Position numbers and translations under genes: made by a program. The notes beneath the pieces are model-generated. The model was given only the letters and a program-made list of their open reading frames with translations, was not told the origin of the DNA and did no database searches. Shown here piece after piece: positions 12,061 through 23,700 of a stretch of 64,000 nt of DNA; within the stretch, counting starts at the first letter, position 1; each line of letters opens with the position of its first letter. This DNA is from Albula goreensis (lineage: Eukaryota > Chordata > Actinopteri > Albuliformes > Albulidae). Location: assembly GCA_022829145.1 (NCBI GenBank), contig CM040743.1:3487646-3551645 (forward strand), given 5' to 3'.

Positions 12061-12827
12061 TGACTTGCTGCTGGTCAGGTAGGATGGCTGTATCTTATAT
12101 CAACGTACCAAACCAGTTTGACAGTATTTTTCAACTTAAACAATGGAAAGCTGACCCAGATTACCGTAGAGGCAGTCGTTTCTTCATGGTTCATGTAATT
12201 CAGGAAGATAGTTTCATAAGAATCAGGCACGTGTGCAAAATGTTTGTACACATAAACCAGTCTGAGCGAACGGAGGATTTATACGGAACAAACTGCACAC
12301 AGCAGTCCTTTAGATGAAGAACAGGCTGTGTTGTTAAGTTATGGTGCAAAAATGAGTTCATTTAACACGTTTTCAATGAGATAGTAGGCTAATGCCGAAC
12401 GCGATGCTTTTCGCATCTTCTGCTGTCCTGCACAGTTACCAAATCACTTGGATATCATGTGGGTGAAGCGACATTTAAATAGCGTAATAGGGAGTGTAGA
12501 TTAACTTCAGTATAAAACAGCAGGAGTGACAGTGGCACTCTGCCCAACCAACGCGTTAAAAGTGCAGCCATAGATTACATAGACAGTCAATTTAACACAG
12601 GTTTATCTCTACCAGTTGTAATCTAGTCCAGTTTAAAAGTAATTTAGGAATTTGAGGGGGAGATAAGGCAATGCAATTCATTGCACTACATATCGAAGTC
12701 AAATGTCTCCATCCATCAATATCAGTTTATTTTCAATGTGAAAATATAAGAACAAGAATAGATGGAAGCGTGGGGCTAAATGCTAACCTACTTTATTGTT
12801 CTTCTGCAGAAGTTTGAAGCAGCCGTG

Positions 12828-12939
12828 ATGATTCTTGGACGGTGCTCACCCCTGTGGCTGGTACCTAAAGGGCGTGCTATGGTGGGAAGCTCCCTGGCCA
12901 GACAAACGCATACAACGGAGAATGCTCGCCCTAGCTCGG
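12828..12939 (+). CDS. sirt5: sirt5 coding exon 1
   Basis: Acceptor CTTCTGCAG precedes 12810; the ATG at 12828 begins [18 protein letters not shown], a leader with basic and no acidic residues, as expected for mitochondrial import. The zebrafish protein also begins with MIL. The exon ends ARPSS plus one base at donor GTAAGC. In-frame codons run open from the acceptor (KFEAAV), so the start is chosen by similarity. Confidence 0.85.
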
Positions 12940-15900
12940 GTAAGCTGGGAGCGATTGGATGGCGAAGGGATGTTTCCCAACCCCGGCTTTTTCCTTTGCT
13001 GGGACACTGATCAAACGGGTGTTGAAAAGTAGACGTAAATAATTAACTAGTATTTGAACATTTGTTTGGTTTGCAACATTGAACGAGTTAAATTACACGA
13101 GTTCATTTGATGCATTATTCCCGCAGATATGTCTGAATTTCGAAAGGCGTTTTCCAAAGCGAAGCACATAGCCGTGATCACCGGCGCTGGAGTGAGCGCT
13201 GAAAGCGGCATACCCACGTTCAGGGGAGCGGGAGGCGTGTGGCGGAAATGGAAAACACAGGTAGGGAACTTCCGCAGTATATCCATAATTCAGATTGTTC
13301 TAGGTCCGTTATTGATCCAGAGGTTCAAGCGTGTTACACGTCAAAGGGCAAGATAGGTCTTTGGACTTTTTTTTCACCATATTTTTTTGGAGCTCAGTGT
13401 TGGAGAGGTCTGCTTTGCTCACTTCCCCCTGTCAGCAGATTTATCTCAAAAAGCAGCTGCTGGTTGGCAAACAATTGCATAACTAAAACCACAATTATCA
13501 GTTGAAAAAATTGCTAGTCAGGGTGAATTGGGGCTGATGAAAGCCCGTTCCTATACACACGGAAAAGACACAGTCTGAGCTCTTTGAAGCCTTATTAATG
13601 ATTGGGTAGTGAGATTTCACTGGACCGAAAATGGGAGGAGCTACCATACACAGTGATTCTATGACTTGGACCAATGACTACATTGGCTGTGGAGAGAAAC
13701 ATTTGTGATTGGTTCAGGTGACAGTTGACTGTAGCTCCACCCTAACAAGGGACCACAAAACCTCATTAATCAACAATTTCTTAGAATACATTTTGAGGGA
13801 CTTTTTTTTAAGCTCCTACTTCAGGGTGGGTACTCTCCCAGCACAAGGGGAACCTTGAGTGACACAAGTGTACGGTGATTGGTCCGGATGTAAGCGTACG
13901 TTGATTAGTCAAACACATGAGCCAGTGCAGCACTGGCGACCACCATTTTTAAAAAAACCGCGCAGAAATGATGCTAGTATGCTAACTCCCGTCTTGCATC
14001 ACTTCAGCGTTCCTGGTGGCGCAAGTGCAAACAGAAAAAAGCCCTTGAAGTTTCGTAGTTCTCGGGGAACCTCCCCAGTGGATAGTTCCTCTCAGAAAAA
14101 GTCCCCAGAACTGTTTTGTCTGAAAGCACCTTGACACAGGTTTACAGTGGCAGAACTAGAAACTTGATATTTGGCTTTCAAGAGGTCGCCACAGCAAACT
14201 GGCAAAGTAGCAGACTTCCAGCCAAGGTACTTCTCTTGGACTGTTAAAAATGATAGCGTTAATGAGCTTGACCCTCCCTGTGCCCTCAGGACCTGGCCAC
14301 GCCTGAGGCCTTTTCGCGGAACCCGTCGCGGGTGTGGGAGTTCTACCATCACCGGCGGGAGATGGCGCTGGCCGCCAGGCCGAACGCGGCGCACAAGGCC
14401 CTGGCCGAGTGCGAGGCGCGGCTGAGCCGTCAGGGCCGCTGGGTCACCATCATCACCCAGAACACAGACGAGCTGCACCAGCGCGCAGGGTCCAAGCACA
14501 TCCTGGAGATCCACGGTGAGGAGAGCCCAGGCCGGGCCTCGATGCAGGGGGCTGGGGAGTGGGATCTGGGGGCTAGGGGAGCTGGTCCTGGTCCTTATTC
14601 TAGAACTGTGGTTCAAGTGTCTCATCATGGTACCACAAACTACACCTAGCTTCTGGGACTCCTCATTGTTCTGGATGACCCACAGTTAGGACAGAGTGGG
14701 GCCGCAGTACAGGGGGCTGGGGCCATGCCTGGATTATGGACTTGCACTAGCTTCTGGGTCTCATCATAGTTCTGGACTATTACTGTTTCTAGTAGTGATC
14801 GTATTTGTGGTGTCTCTTCTGGTCAAGTTCTGATGCTGGTACCAGTTCTGGGGGTGGAGGCGGGGCTAGTCTTGTTTCGGGTTCTCATGAGTTCTGTGCT
14901 GTTTGGGCTGCCGCTCGGGTTCTGGTGTTAGTGCTAATTCAAATTTTTTTAATATGGATTCTGCTCTTGGTCTAAGTGTAGTTTTAGCCCTGGTGTATGA
15001 GTGGGCGTAAGCACTGAGTTCCATAGGTGATGCTGCTGTCCTTGTGGCTATCATGTCTCTGTTACTGCTGCCGATAACATGTCCTTATCACAGTGCGGTG
15101 ACTGTGATCCTTCTTTACTGTCCCCTTTAAATGGTGTTTCACAGAGCAGGATTAAAGAGTTAACCGTCCACCGTGTTGTAAGCGTTATGAAAACAAAGCA
15201 CATTTTAAAACCAATGTCAAAATATTTACAAGTTAGTCGGCTAACTCCTTTAAATCCCCCACTGATATGTGCTGCTCCCATGGTGTTACTGGAACTGTGG
15301 TTTTACAGTATAACAGTACAGCGTTCCTATTGTGTGTCACCACATAGTCGGGAGTCTTAAAGGCTGTTCACACTTGCTAATGTTCCAATCCCCTGTCCAA
15401 TTCATGAGTGTTAGTAATGAAGTGGGTCAAATGGCAGTTTCAGAAGAGCGTGTTATTTTCCTATATCTCTGGGATGTTTGTGTCTGGTGGACCCTGGAGT
15501 TCAGCCTGAAATTGGTGAATGTTTACCCACGTTCGAACACACACACACACGCACACACACACAGCTGTAACTGTTAAACCCACCTATGGAGACGCCACCA
15601 CTATCACTAGTGCTGCTGCTGCTGCTTTTGACACTACTCTTATTGTTGCTGGTTGCTAAGCACTCCTGTTGCATTGTGGGTCATGTAGTTCTGTGATGCA
15701 GAATTGTACTGGTCCCCCAGTTCTTTCCGGCTATGCCCAATTCCTTCCACCTTGTCTGAGTCGAGTAAATAACACAGTGACCTGAGATCTGACGGCCTTC
15801 GTTTGCCCTGGTGGTGGTATTGAAATAGCAGAGGATTATGCGAGTATACATAGCAAGCACCCTTATCCGGAGAAATTACCGCAGCTTATGTTGTTTTGCA

Positions 15901-18900
15901 TACAGTCCGTTTAACCAGTGTTAACTTATACCTTTGCTCAAGGGTTCAAGGGCAGTTTCTTACTTGGGTTAACTAAGGCGCTTGGCTTGACTGAGGTGAC
16001 CCAGGCCACAATAAGATCAGTGTAGCCGCTGGGGTCTCATCTCTACGTTGCTCCCAGGGGGAATGGCCCCTGGTTAGTCCAATGAACCGAATTAGCTTTA
16101 GATAAAAGCATCAACTAAATTACTGCAATACAATGTTCTTGGGATCTTGTAGCTTCTGTGTCACAATCCCAGATCCCTGTGGATCCTCAGCACATTCATT
16201 GGAAGAGGGCGCTCTTGCCCAGGGGCAGGATGTAATACCAGTAGCTATTACTCTGCAGCTGCTGGGTTTTTGGTAGTGCGTTATCTTTATTTTTATCATG
16301 ATCAGTGAAGAATCTGCTCTCCATTGAGACCTTGTGTTTGAGTACTGCAGTTGCAGACCGTATATTCCTGTTAGCTTTGTCGTGGCTGCTTTGTAAAGTG
16401 AACCCTGTTTCACTGCAGGAAACCTCTTCAAAACCAGGTGTGTGAGCTGTGGGGAGGTGGAGTCGAACCACAGGAGCCCAGTCTGTGCAGCACTTCAGGG
16501 GAAAGGGTATGTGAGCACCTCCACCAGCCCTCCCATGTTAGGCTCATAATGATGACAGCATAACTATGCGCATGGTCAGTTACTAGCGCTGGCTAGTCAC
16601 AAGCTTCACTGGTCAGCTTCATAACTGTGACATCATAATTATGAGCCTGATTACCTTCTGTCTCCATTGTGACATGACACTGCCCTACTTAAGAGATAGT
16701 TTTGCTAATAACCCAACAGGTTCTTGCTACGTTTGATCTCATGGCAGAACTCAATGTTAAAAAGCCAATTGGTGGTTCTTGTGTTATAATTGTAGGCAGA
16801 GGCAAACTTTTCTGAATAAACTAAACCTACTCTCAGTCATATGGGAGCTCCAGTAAGCCTATAGGCTGCCTGTGACAAATGCTGACTAAATCACCAGAGC
16901 ACTCCAGCATAACTAATATGAAAGGAATTGCCAGGAATGGATGGTGTGATTTTTTTAAAATGTATATTGTGTTTTTATTTGTTTCAGGGCTTTTTAACGT
17001 TTTTTTTTTTTTGTGTGTTCAGTGACCCAGACCCAAACACCAGCGACGCCAGCGTTCCAGCAGACAAGCTTCCAAGGTAGGCATCCTTCCTCCCCCCCCT
17101 CCCTGCTCATCCTGTTCAGAACCCGGCTCAGAGGGGGAGCCCATCTGCTTCTGGCCGGCGCAAGCAACCGAACAGCACAAATAACTGTTTACTGTGTATG
17201 CGTTATGCATAAAGAAACAGGATTCATTTATTATATACTTATCTAATCAAGAGTGAAGGGTACCGTAAACGTCAATGTATACAATGATGTAGCGATAGTG
17301 AGTAGCAGTTTGTTAAATTGTATATTTAATTACTGGTCAGAACTGGGTCCATAGAGCCCCCCAGTGTCTCATTGAGAACGTGGCAGCATTGTGGATCTGC
17401 GTTAGTTATTATTGTGACTGCCGTATGGACTAAAGCCTGGTGTTGGAGGGCAGCGGGGGCTGCAGCCGGGTTCCCGTTCTTCGATCAGTCAAAGCACCTC
17501 ATTTCACAGTTCACTCACTTCATCGGTTGTGGGATTTTTGGTTAAAACAAAACTTCACCAGTATTTATCCACAAGGTGGCAGCAGAGTAACTAAATCATA
17601 TGGTTAGAAAGAAGACGATAGTACATGAAAACCAACACAGGTCAAACCTTTTTGTTTATAATAAAAACTTGTTTTTATTCTTTTCCTTCATTTCTTAGTT
17701 ATGACAGTGTCATGATCTGGCATAATTTAATAACAGCAATCAGCTGTTTTGATTTTAAAAAGTACTGCATGCACAGAAGTGCTTAGATAATTTTCCCCCA
17801 CTCCTGGACAGATGGCACCTGGACTCATTAGTGTTCTAGAAGTTTTGTTAGTGTTCTAATTAAGAGATGAGACAGGCTGTCAGTCTCCAGCAGTGGGACC
17901 CGTTAGTTCAGCCCCGAATAATTTCAGGTTTGCAGTGCATGCGTTTGATGCTCTGTTTCTGTTTTGTGTGTAACTTCAATATGTTGTTTTATTGGCAATT
18001 TGAAAGCCACCGTGTGTGTGTATGTATGCGTGAGGTGGTTGTGCACACATGTTTGAAAGCGTGTGTGTTTCACGGATGAACATTTCAAATGTGTGCGAGC
18101 GTAAGGTTAAAAGTGTGTGTGTGCGCACGCGCAAGCTTGTTTGGGGCAGTTTGTTCAGCCGTTGTTATCAGTTCCTCCATCTTGAAGGTCTTGGATTTTT
18201 CCAACATCATCACTGATATTCACTAAAGCTGAGTCACACAGCAGCTAAGTGGATTCAAACCCGCAGCCCTGTGTTGACCTCGTTATCCCTGCTGCTTCAC
18301 AGGTGCGAGGACGACGAGTGCAACGGCCTGCTCCGGCCGAACGTGGTCTGGTTCGGTGAGACGCTGGACTCAGACATCCTGACCAAGGTGGAGGAGGAAC
18401 TGGGCATGTGCGACCTCTGTCTGGTGGTGAGCGCTCCTTCCGTTTTGGTCTTCTTTGTTTGTCTTCTAACCACTGTTAATATCTGGGATCACGATTCCCA
18501 AGACTGCCTGGCTTGTAAAAACCACTGTTAATACATTGCATTCACATGAAAAACTGTGATTTCATGCAACATAGGCCCTTTCTGTTCATTGCACATGAGT
18601 CAGCTCCATTCCATTGTTTTCATTTTACATTAGTTGGCTCCATCTATGATTATACATTACCTCCATGTCAGAGTGGGGATGGGGATGGTTGAGGTGCGGT
18701 TTTTGTTTGATTTCTCCGTCACTGGGAGGCTGGACAGTGTAGGTCCTGCATAGCCGCAGGTGAGTGTGGTGTCCCAGGGTGGCCGGCCTGGTTTTGGGCC
18801 GTGTGCTGCTCCTGCTGTTGGCTGCTGATGAAAGGAGGTTCTGCCCCCCTCCCCCCACAGGTGGGCACCTCCTCCATCGTCTTCCCGGCGGCCATGTTCG

Positions 18901-20036
18901 CTCCGCAGGTGGCTTCCAGGGGCGTCCCCGTGGCGGAGTTCAACACGGAGACCACGCCCGTCACAGACAGCGGCCTGTCACGTGAGTGTGAGACGCCAAA
19001 ACCTGTCTGACATGAGGAACCTGTGCAGGGAGACATGCCCAGCGCAACAAACGACAACGAAACTTGGATCAGTGAGGTTTTTGCCTCAATCCTCTGATTG
19101 GCCAAAGTGTCCACACCCTTGTATCTGAGTCAAGGACGTGTCACTTGATGACAGACTTGCAGACACTGTGTGTGACATGCCCAGTGTTACCTGTCTGACA
19201 GACCTGTGTGTGAGACATGCCCAGTGTTACCTGTCTGACAGACCTGTGTGTGAGACATGCCCAGTGTTACCTGTCTGACAGACCTGTGTGTGAGACATGC
19301 CCAGTGTTACCTGTCTGACAGACCTGTGTGAGACATGCCCAGTGTTACCTGTCTGACAGACCTGTGTGACATGCCCAGTGTTACCTGTCTGACAGACCTG
19401 TGTGTGAGACATGCCCAGTGTTACCTGTCTGACAGACCTGTGTGTGAGACATGCCCAGTGTTACCTGTCTGACAGACCTGTGTGTGAGACATGCCCAGTG
19501 TTACCTCTCTGACAGACCTGTGTGTGAGACATGCCCAGTGTTACCTGTCTGACAGACCTGTGTGAGACATGCCCAGACCTGTGTTACCTGTCTGACAGAC
19601 CTGTGTGTGAGACATGCCCAGTGTTACCTGTCTGACAGACCTGTGTGTGAGACATGCCCAGTGTTACCTGTCTGACAGACCTGTGTGTGAGACATGCCCA
19701 GTGTTACCTGTCTGACAGACCTGTGTGTGACATGCCCAGTGTTACCTGTCTGACAGACCTGTGTGTGAGACATGCCCAGTGTTACCTGTCTGACAGACCT
19801 GTGTGTGCCCAGTGAGACAGACCTGTCTGACAGACCTGTGTGACATGCCCAGTGTTACCTGTCTGACAGACCTGTGTGTGAGACATGCCCAGTGTTACCT
19901 GTCTGACAGACCTGTTTCTCAGTGCGTAGGCTGAGCATATCACCTGTGCTGCTTCTGTTCCAGGTTCCACTTCCAGGGTCCCTGCGGTACCACGCTGCCC
20001 CGCGCGCTGGCACGCCATGAAACCGAGGTCATCTGA
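12828..20036 (+). CDS. sirt5: Sirtuin 5, complete gene (8 coding exons)
   Basis: NAD-dependent lysine desuccinylase, demalonylase and deglutarylase of the mitochondrial matrix (class III sirtuin). Coding exons: 12828-12939, 13127-13260, 14290-14515, 16419-16506, 17023-17076, 18303-18426, 18861-18981 or 18985, 19964-20036. Joined in the conserved frame they give about 311 residues, against 310 in human. Visible motifs: NAD-binding [15 protein letters not shown]; Tyr101 and Arg104 in EFYHHRRE, the acyl-lysine selectivity pair that defines SIRT5; catalytic His157 in LEIHG; zinc cysteines C165, C168, C206, C211; and NTETTP near the C-terminus. The first exon encodes a positively charged mitochondrial leader. 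Two oddities: the NAD-site QNID motif reads QNTD, and the strongest donor of exon 7 leaves the wrong phase for exon 8. Other exon phases match the known gene structure. A 5' non-coding exon is implied. Confidence 0.96.
13127..13260 (+). CDS. sirt5: sirt5 coding exon 2
   Basis: Encodes the first half of the Rossmann fold, including [20 protein letters not shown] and [11 protein letters not shown], which bind the NAD adenosine and ribose. Flanked by CCGCAG and GTAGGG; ends in phase 0. Confidence 0.97.
13261..14289 (+). other. sirt5: sirt5 intron 2
   Basis: No other exon is seen. It holds repeat-like sequence: a GGAGGAGCTAC / GTAGCTCCACC inverted pair (13636-13743) and a stretch at about 13840-14120 that resembles a degraded non-autonomous DNA element. 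The identity of the element is not certain. Confidence 0.4.
14290..14515 (+). CDS. sirt5: sirt5 coding exon 3 (catalytic core)
   Basis: 75 codons plus one base, from DLATPEAF to LEIH. It contains the Tyr/Arg acyl-pocket pair (FYHHRR), the NAD motif written QNTD instead of QNID, and the catalytic histidine. GC content and CpG density are much higher than in the surrounding introns. Donor is GTGAGG. Confidence 0.97.
14516..16418 (+). other. sirt5: sirt5 intron 3
   Basis: Non-coding. A run of short imperfect repeats built on GTTCTGG/TCTGGT lies at 14640-14950, a short CA array at 15539-15561, and a SINE-like remnant at about 15870-16135 ends in TTTAGATAAAAGCATCAACT and ACTGCAATA. Confidence 0.45.
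16419..16506 (+). CDS. sirt5: sirt5 coding exon 4
   Basis: Encodes [20 protein letters not shown] and VCAALQGK. The CVSC pair supplies two of the four zinc ligands. Acceptor CACTGCAG, donor GTATGT; ends in phase 2. Confidence 0.93.
17023..17076 (+). CDS. sirt5: sirt5 coding exon 5
   Basis: A 54-nt micro-exon encoding [17 protein letters not shown], the acidic linker of the zinc module. Acceptor is a long T-tract with GTGTTCAG; donor GTAGGC; ends in phase 2 within an Arg codon. Confidence 0.92.
17077..18302 (+). other. sirt5: sirt5 intron 5
   Basis: No exon or clear element is seen. There is a short GT-rich part at 18012-18130 and a SINE-like box (GGATTCAAACCCGCAGCCCT) at 18251-18270. Confidence 0.4.
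18303..18426 (+). CDS. sirt5: sirt5 coding exon 6
   Basis: Encodes [20 protein letters not shown] and onward to CDLCLV. The two leading cysteines complete the zinc site and VVWFGE is the conserved substrate-binding strand. Acceptor CTTCACAG, donor GTGAGC; ends in phase 0. Confidence 0.97.
18861..18985 (+). CDS. sirt5: sirt5 coding exon 7 (donor uncertain)
   Basis: Encodes [20 protein letters not shown] and then [17 protein letters not shown], the NAD-binding GTSS loop and the NTE motif. The best donor (GTGAGT at 18982) ends the exon in phase 1, but exon 8 needs phase 2. A weaker donor (GTGTGA at 18986) gives phase 2 and restores the conserved C-terminus; a third option, GTCACG at 18977, also fits the phase but is poor. 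Confidence 0.85.
19166..19915. repeat. 40-bp minisatellite in last sirt5 intron
   Basis: About 19 copies of a unit containing CCTGTCTGACAGACCTGTGT and GAGACATGCCCAGTG, with variants 2 or more bases shorter by loss of GT or GTGA. The core GTCTGACAGAC is a self-complementary hairpin sequence. The array ends about 50 bases before the acceptor of the last coding exon. Confidence 0.96.
19964..20036 (+). CDS. sirt5: sirt5 coding exon 8 (C-terminus)
   Basis: After one base completing the split codon it encodes [20 protein letters not shown] and EVI, then TGA at 20034-20036. This matches the conserved SIRT5 tail. If exon 7 were spliced at its strong donor, the frame would shift and run on to the TGA at 20098-20100. 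Confidence 0.92.
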
Positions 20037-20259
20037 GGGCCAAGGGGCGTCCATCCTAACCACCCCACCCCCGACCAACACAGAGACCAACATCTTGTGA
20101 TAGTGCTGTTTACGAAATAGGTCTAATGGCCGTGCTATGCTGTTTGTGTGTTTTCTTATGTACGTAGATGTTGATGTGTATGTGTTTTGGTAGGTGTTTG
20201 TATGCCTTTGAGTGTGCGTACGTGAGTGTTTATAGTATTGCGTGCGTGCGTGTAGTATT

Positions 20260-20260
<1 letters not shown>

Positions 20261-20347
<87 letters not shown>
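20261..20347. repeat. (GT)n microsatellite
   Basis: About 43 uninterrupted GT units within the probable sirt5 3' UTR, so the transcript would carry a long (GU)n tract. Confidence 0.97.
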
Positions 20348-20348
<1 letters not shown>

Positions 20349-20753
20349 TATTGGGGGCAGATGCACATTACACTTAACTGGATTCCTCGGAGCACACCCT
20401 CACTGCAGCCAGGGTGTAGCTTCAGCACTTTGTCAGTAGGGGGCGGTGCTAGGTGCTTGTGGTGGAGGGCATGATGCAGCCAAGCGCTAAAAGGTGCAGC
20501 ATGTGACTTAGGGGACGTTATTTTTACTGGGGAAAGGGAACCTGTGATCAGGTAAATGCTTTAACAGTCCTGTACCTCCCAGGTGCTTCTGCTGTGCCTT
20601 ACATTTTGGGGAGATTTGAGTCTGTATATGTGTATGTTTACACATCAATGGACATGCATATGTATATACGTATGTGTGTGTGCATAATTACATTTTTATC
20701 AGAAAAATATAAGTTGATTCAGTGGAAACTTTCTGGAATCCGAAGATTGTATG

Positions 20754-20759
20754 AATAAA
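20754..20759 (+). terminator. sirt5: Poly(A) signal AATAAA for sirt5
   Basis: Canonical AATAAA about 720 bases after the stop codon. Others at about 20903 and 20910 could be used instead. Confidence 0.5.
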
Positions 20760-20780
20760 GTGGTGATGTCAGTGTTTACA

Positions 20781-23700
20781 GCACGTTGTAGTACAGGGAG
20801 TAAACAGCGCTGGGTTTGCATTAAACAATGGTACGGTTCACCAAAGGAGCCTTAACTAAACCAGTCTGTGCAGTAATGGCTGGAAAATGTCAGCCAAGTC
20901 ATTAAATAAAAAATAAACTTCATCTTCGATTGTACAACTTCAGGAAAAGGAAGAAAAACTGTCTTAAAACGTTACATATTAGACAAGCTCTAGTCATGCA
21001 ATATTTTGAATAAGTGTGTAGTAACACAGCTGTAGAGCTTGGATAGCATACAACTGCAGATGCAAGCTTTGTATTCATGTACCAACTTAATGGCAGTGGT
21101 GGAGATGCAAACTTTTTTCATATCATAATGTAGATCACATTGACCGTCCGTAGTGTAGCAATGGGGATACACAGAATGTTTTTAATTTTAAACAGTCTTA
21201 ATCCAGTACACTTATCTCCATTAAGGCAGTAATATTTTCAATAGGGCTATTTAGTGCCATGATGGAACAGAGACTTACAGGCACTGTGGCCCTCCAGGTC
21301 CAGGGTAGAGTAGCCCTGTAGGTACTGTAGTCCTCCAGGACCAGGGCAGAGTATCCCAGCAGGGACTGTGATTCAGTGTTTGTAGTAGCTACTCTGATGT
21401 TTTGGTCACAGTAGCTACTTGAAATTTTTTTTCCCCCCCTTACTGGATCTTGGGATCAGTCCGTTTTGCAAATCTCTGACCCCAATTCCTCCCCTGCGGT
21501 CAATGTCAGAGCCCCCATTCCACAGTGTAACTTAAATAAAAGTGGCCACATGATTAAGACCTGCACTGAAAATGTCTCAAGATGGAAGCAAAGCATTCAC
21601 ATGTTCTGTCACACTGCCTCATCTGTGAAATACTGCTATATGCTAATAACGGCCTTACGTACCTGCTGTGACCTTTTACCTGTAAATATGACATGACCTT
21701 CACTTCCTCAAAGCTGGATATGCAAGAATATTACTGTCTTTATTTAAACATGCCTACTTTTTTTACATTCAGTACAGCGACAGTGGTTATCTATCACTGT
21801 TAAGTTTACTTTGAGTTGTGTGCATTTTGAGAACACTAACAGGGAAAAATATTAATGAATGTGTATAGTCTTTTGATTTTGCTTGATCATAAACATTCCA
21901 AAAGAAATGGACCAAAACAATATTTTTTTCCCAACCTGTCTTAACATTTCGGTTTTGATGGATTAGCCTTTTTTTTAAAAAAAAAAAAAAACATCTCTCT
22001 TTCATATTTTTACATAAAATGCTTCTATGGTTATAATCTCTTGCAATAAAAAGAAAAACTCACTGCTTTTGTCAGCTTGGTCTTTGTTCTGCGGTTGTCT
22101 GAGCTGAAGTTAATCACGTTTAGAGGACAGAAACCTTGATTATTTGCGGTTTCATTTAAAATTGGGAGAAGGTATTGCATCACTAACTCAGATTAGGCAA
22201 ATGACCGCATCCGATAAAAAATCAAAAACATTTTTGATTGGTTGAAGCAAGTCAATGACTGACAGCTCATTGCAGCGTCTTAAAAAGATTCATGAAATCT
22301 CATTTCAACCATCACCAGTTTCTAGGCTGGTAGTCACAACTACACATTGTCCTTACATGTTACTGACTGTAGGTGGCAGTATACATCTGTTTAATTGCAT
22401 TCAAGGCATAGTTCCACATTCTGCCCTGACCTGTAAAACGCATCCCTTGGTTGTGTATTTTTAGTTAATTTTTTTTTTTTTTTTTAAACTGGGGTGACTG
22501 GGAATTTGCATTACAGTGTGTGTAGGGTATTCAATGGGGTCATGTAGCAGTAAGGAGGGGACTGCTTTAAAGGCCAGTTTTAAAATCAGTCAAGGGATTT
22601 TACCAAGGCTTGTATTTCCTTCATTCTGGAGTGCTGATCTGAGATCAGGCGTTGCCATTGCTTATGCGAGTTTATTAATTATACATTAATAAGATTAAGT
22701 TATGGATGGGGAGAGCTTCAGCAACCCTACTCGGATGAGTTCTGAACATGGGCACTGATCCAGAATCAGTTTAGCCTCATAATGGATAAGGATAATCACA
22801 AATGATTAAATTCAGTTTCTATATTATATATTAAGCGGATGTACAATAATCGCATGTGCTGTTTATAGTTCTGAATCTTGGATCTATGAAGCGGTCTTAT
22901 CTAAATTAATTTTATCCTGCTTTTTGAATGCTTTCATGCGAAATAGACTTAGATGTTGACAGCAGTTGTCTACATGTTTAATGTTTGCATACCTTGAAGC
23001 TGAAAAACAAGCTTGCACGTCGTGTAAACGGAAAAAGTCTGAAGTATACTTTACTGCAGCTGTGGACCTGACTCCAAAACCCTGAGTTGCCGTGACCATC
23101 TGCCTCTCAGTACTCGCTCACAGGTGTGTACCCTATCTCGACCGAACTGCCCGTCTCATAACTCACCTGTATGTGGGACCTGCTGGGGTCCACGTGTTCA
23201 CCTGTAATCCAGGAACAGGGCAGGTGAGTGTCCGTGCTGTGCCTGGGTGCTCGCAGCGTTTCCGTAGTTCGCCCGCCGCTGTCGATACAGGTGAAGGCTT
23301 CGGGTTACGCTAGCCATGCTGGGTGCAGCGAAAGGTCGACAGCGAGGGGCGGGAGGAGCCCTACGCTCGCAGGCAGTTCTGATCGTCAGGGTTGGTCGGA
23401 TTTCTTAGAGCAGAGACAGCGAACACTGGTTTTTGTTTTCACCCCAAGAAATCACCAGAGAGGGTGAATGGTAGTTAACTGTAGTCAGGTAGGCCAGTTG
23501 CTCAGTTAAGTGTTGAGTGCTAACGTGCTGTATAGCACCACACTCCAGCACCAGTGCTGGCCTGCTTTCTAAACAATCTCTGATCACAAATTGCTCGAAG
23601 TAATTAGGCGAAAAAAAAGTAATTAGTAAAGTAGTAATCCATTGGATTACTCAAGAACTGAAGCATCTTCTGGCGTCAAAGTGATGTCACAGAGAGCAGC

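Larger units (their letters stand above)
20037..20780 (+). other. sirt5: sirt5 3' untranslated region
   Basis: Follows the stop codon with no splice signals. It carries an (GT)n array at 20261-20347 and an AATAAA at 20754-20759, the first canonical signal after the stop, so the transcript probably ends near 20780. Confidence 0.55.

Noticed and set aside
12054-12317. Plus-strand frame as a sirt5 N-terminal exon
   Set aside because: No mitochondrial leader similarity and no clear donor in frame with the exon at 12810.
19166-19915. CRISPR-like or coding repeat
   Set aside because: Plain head-to-tail minisatellite inside an intron, with no spacers.
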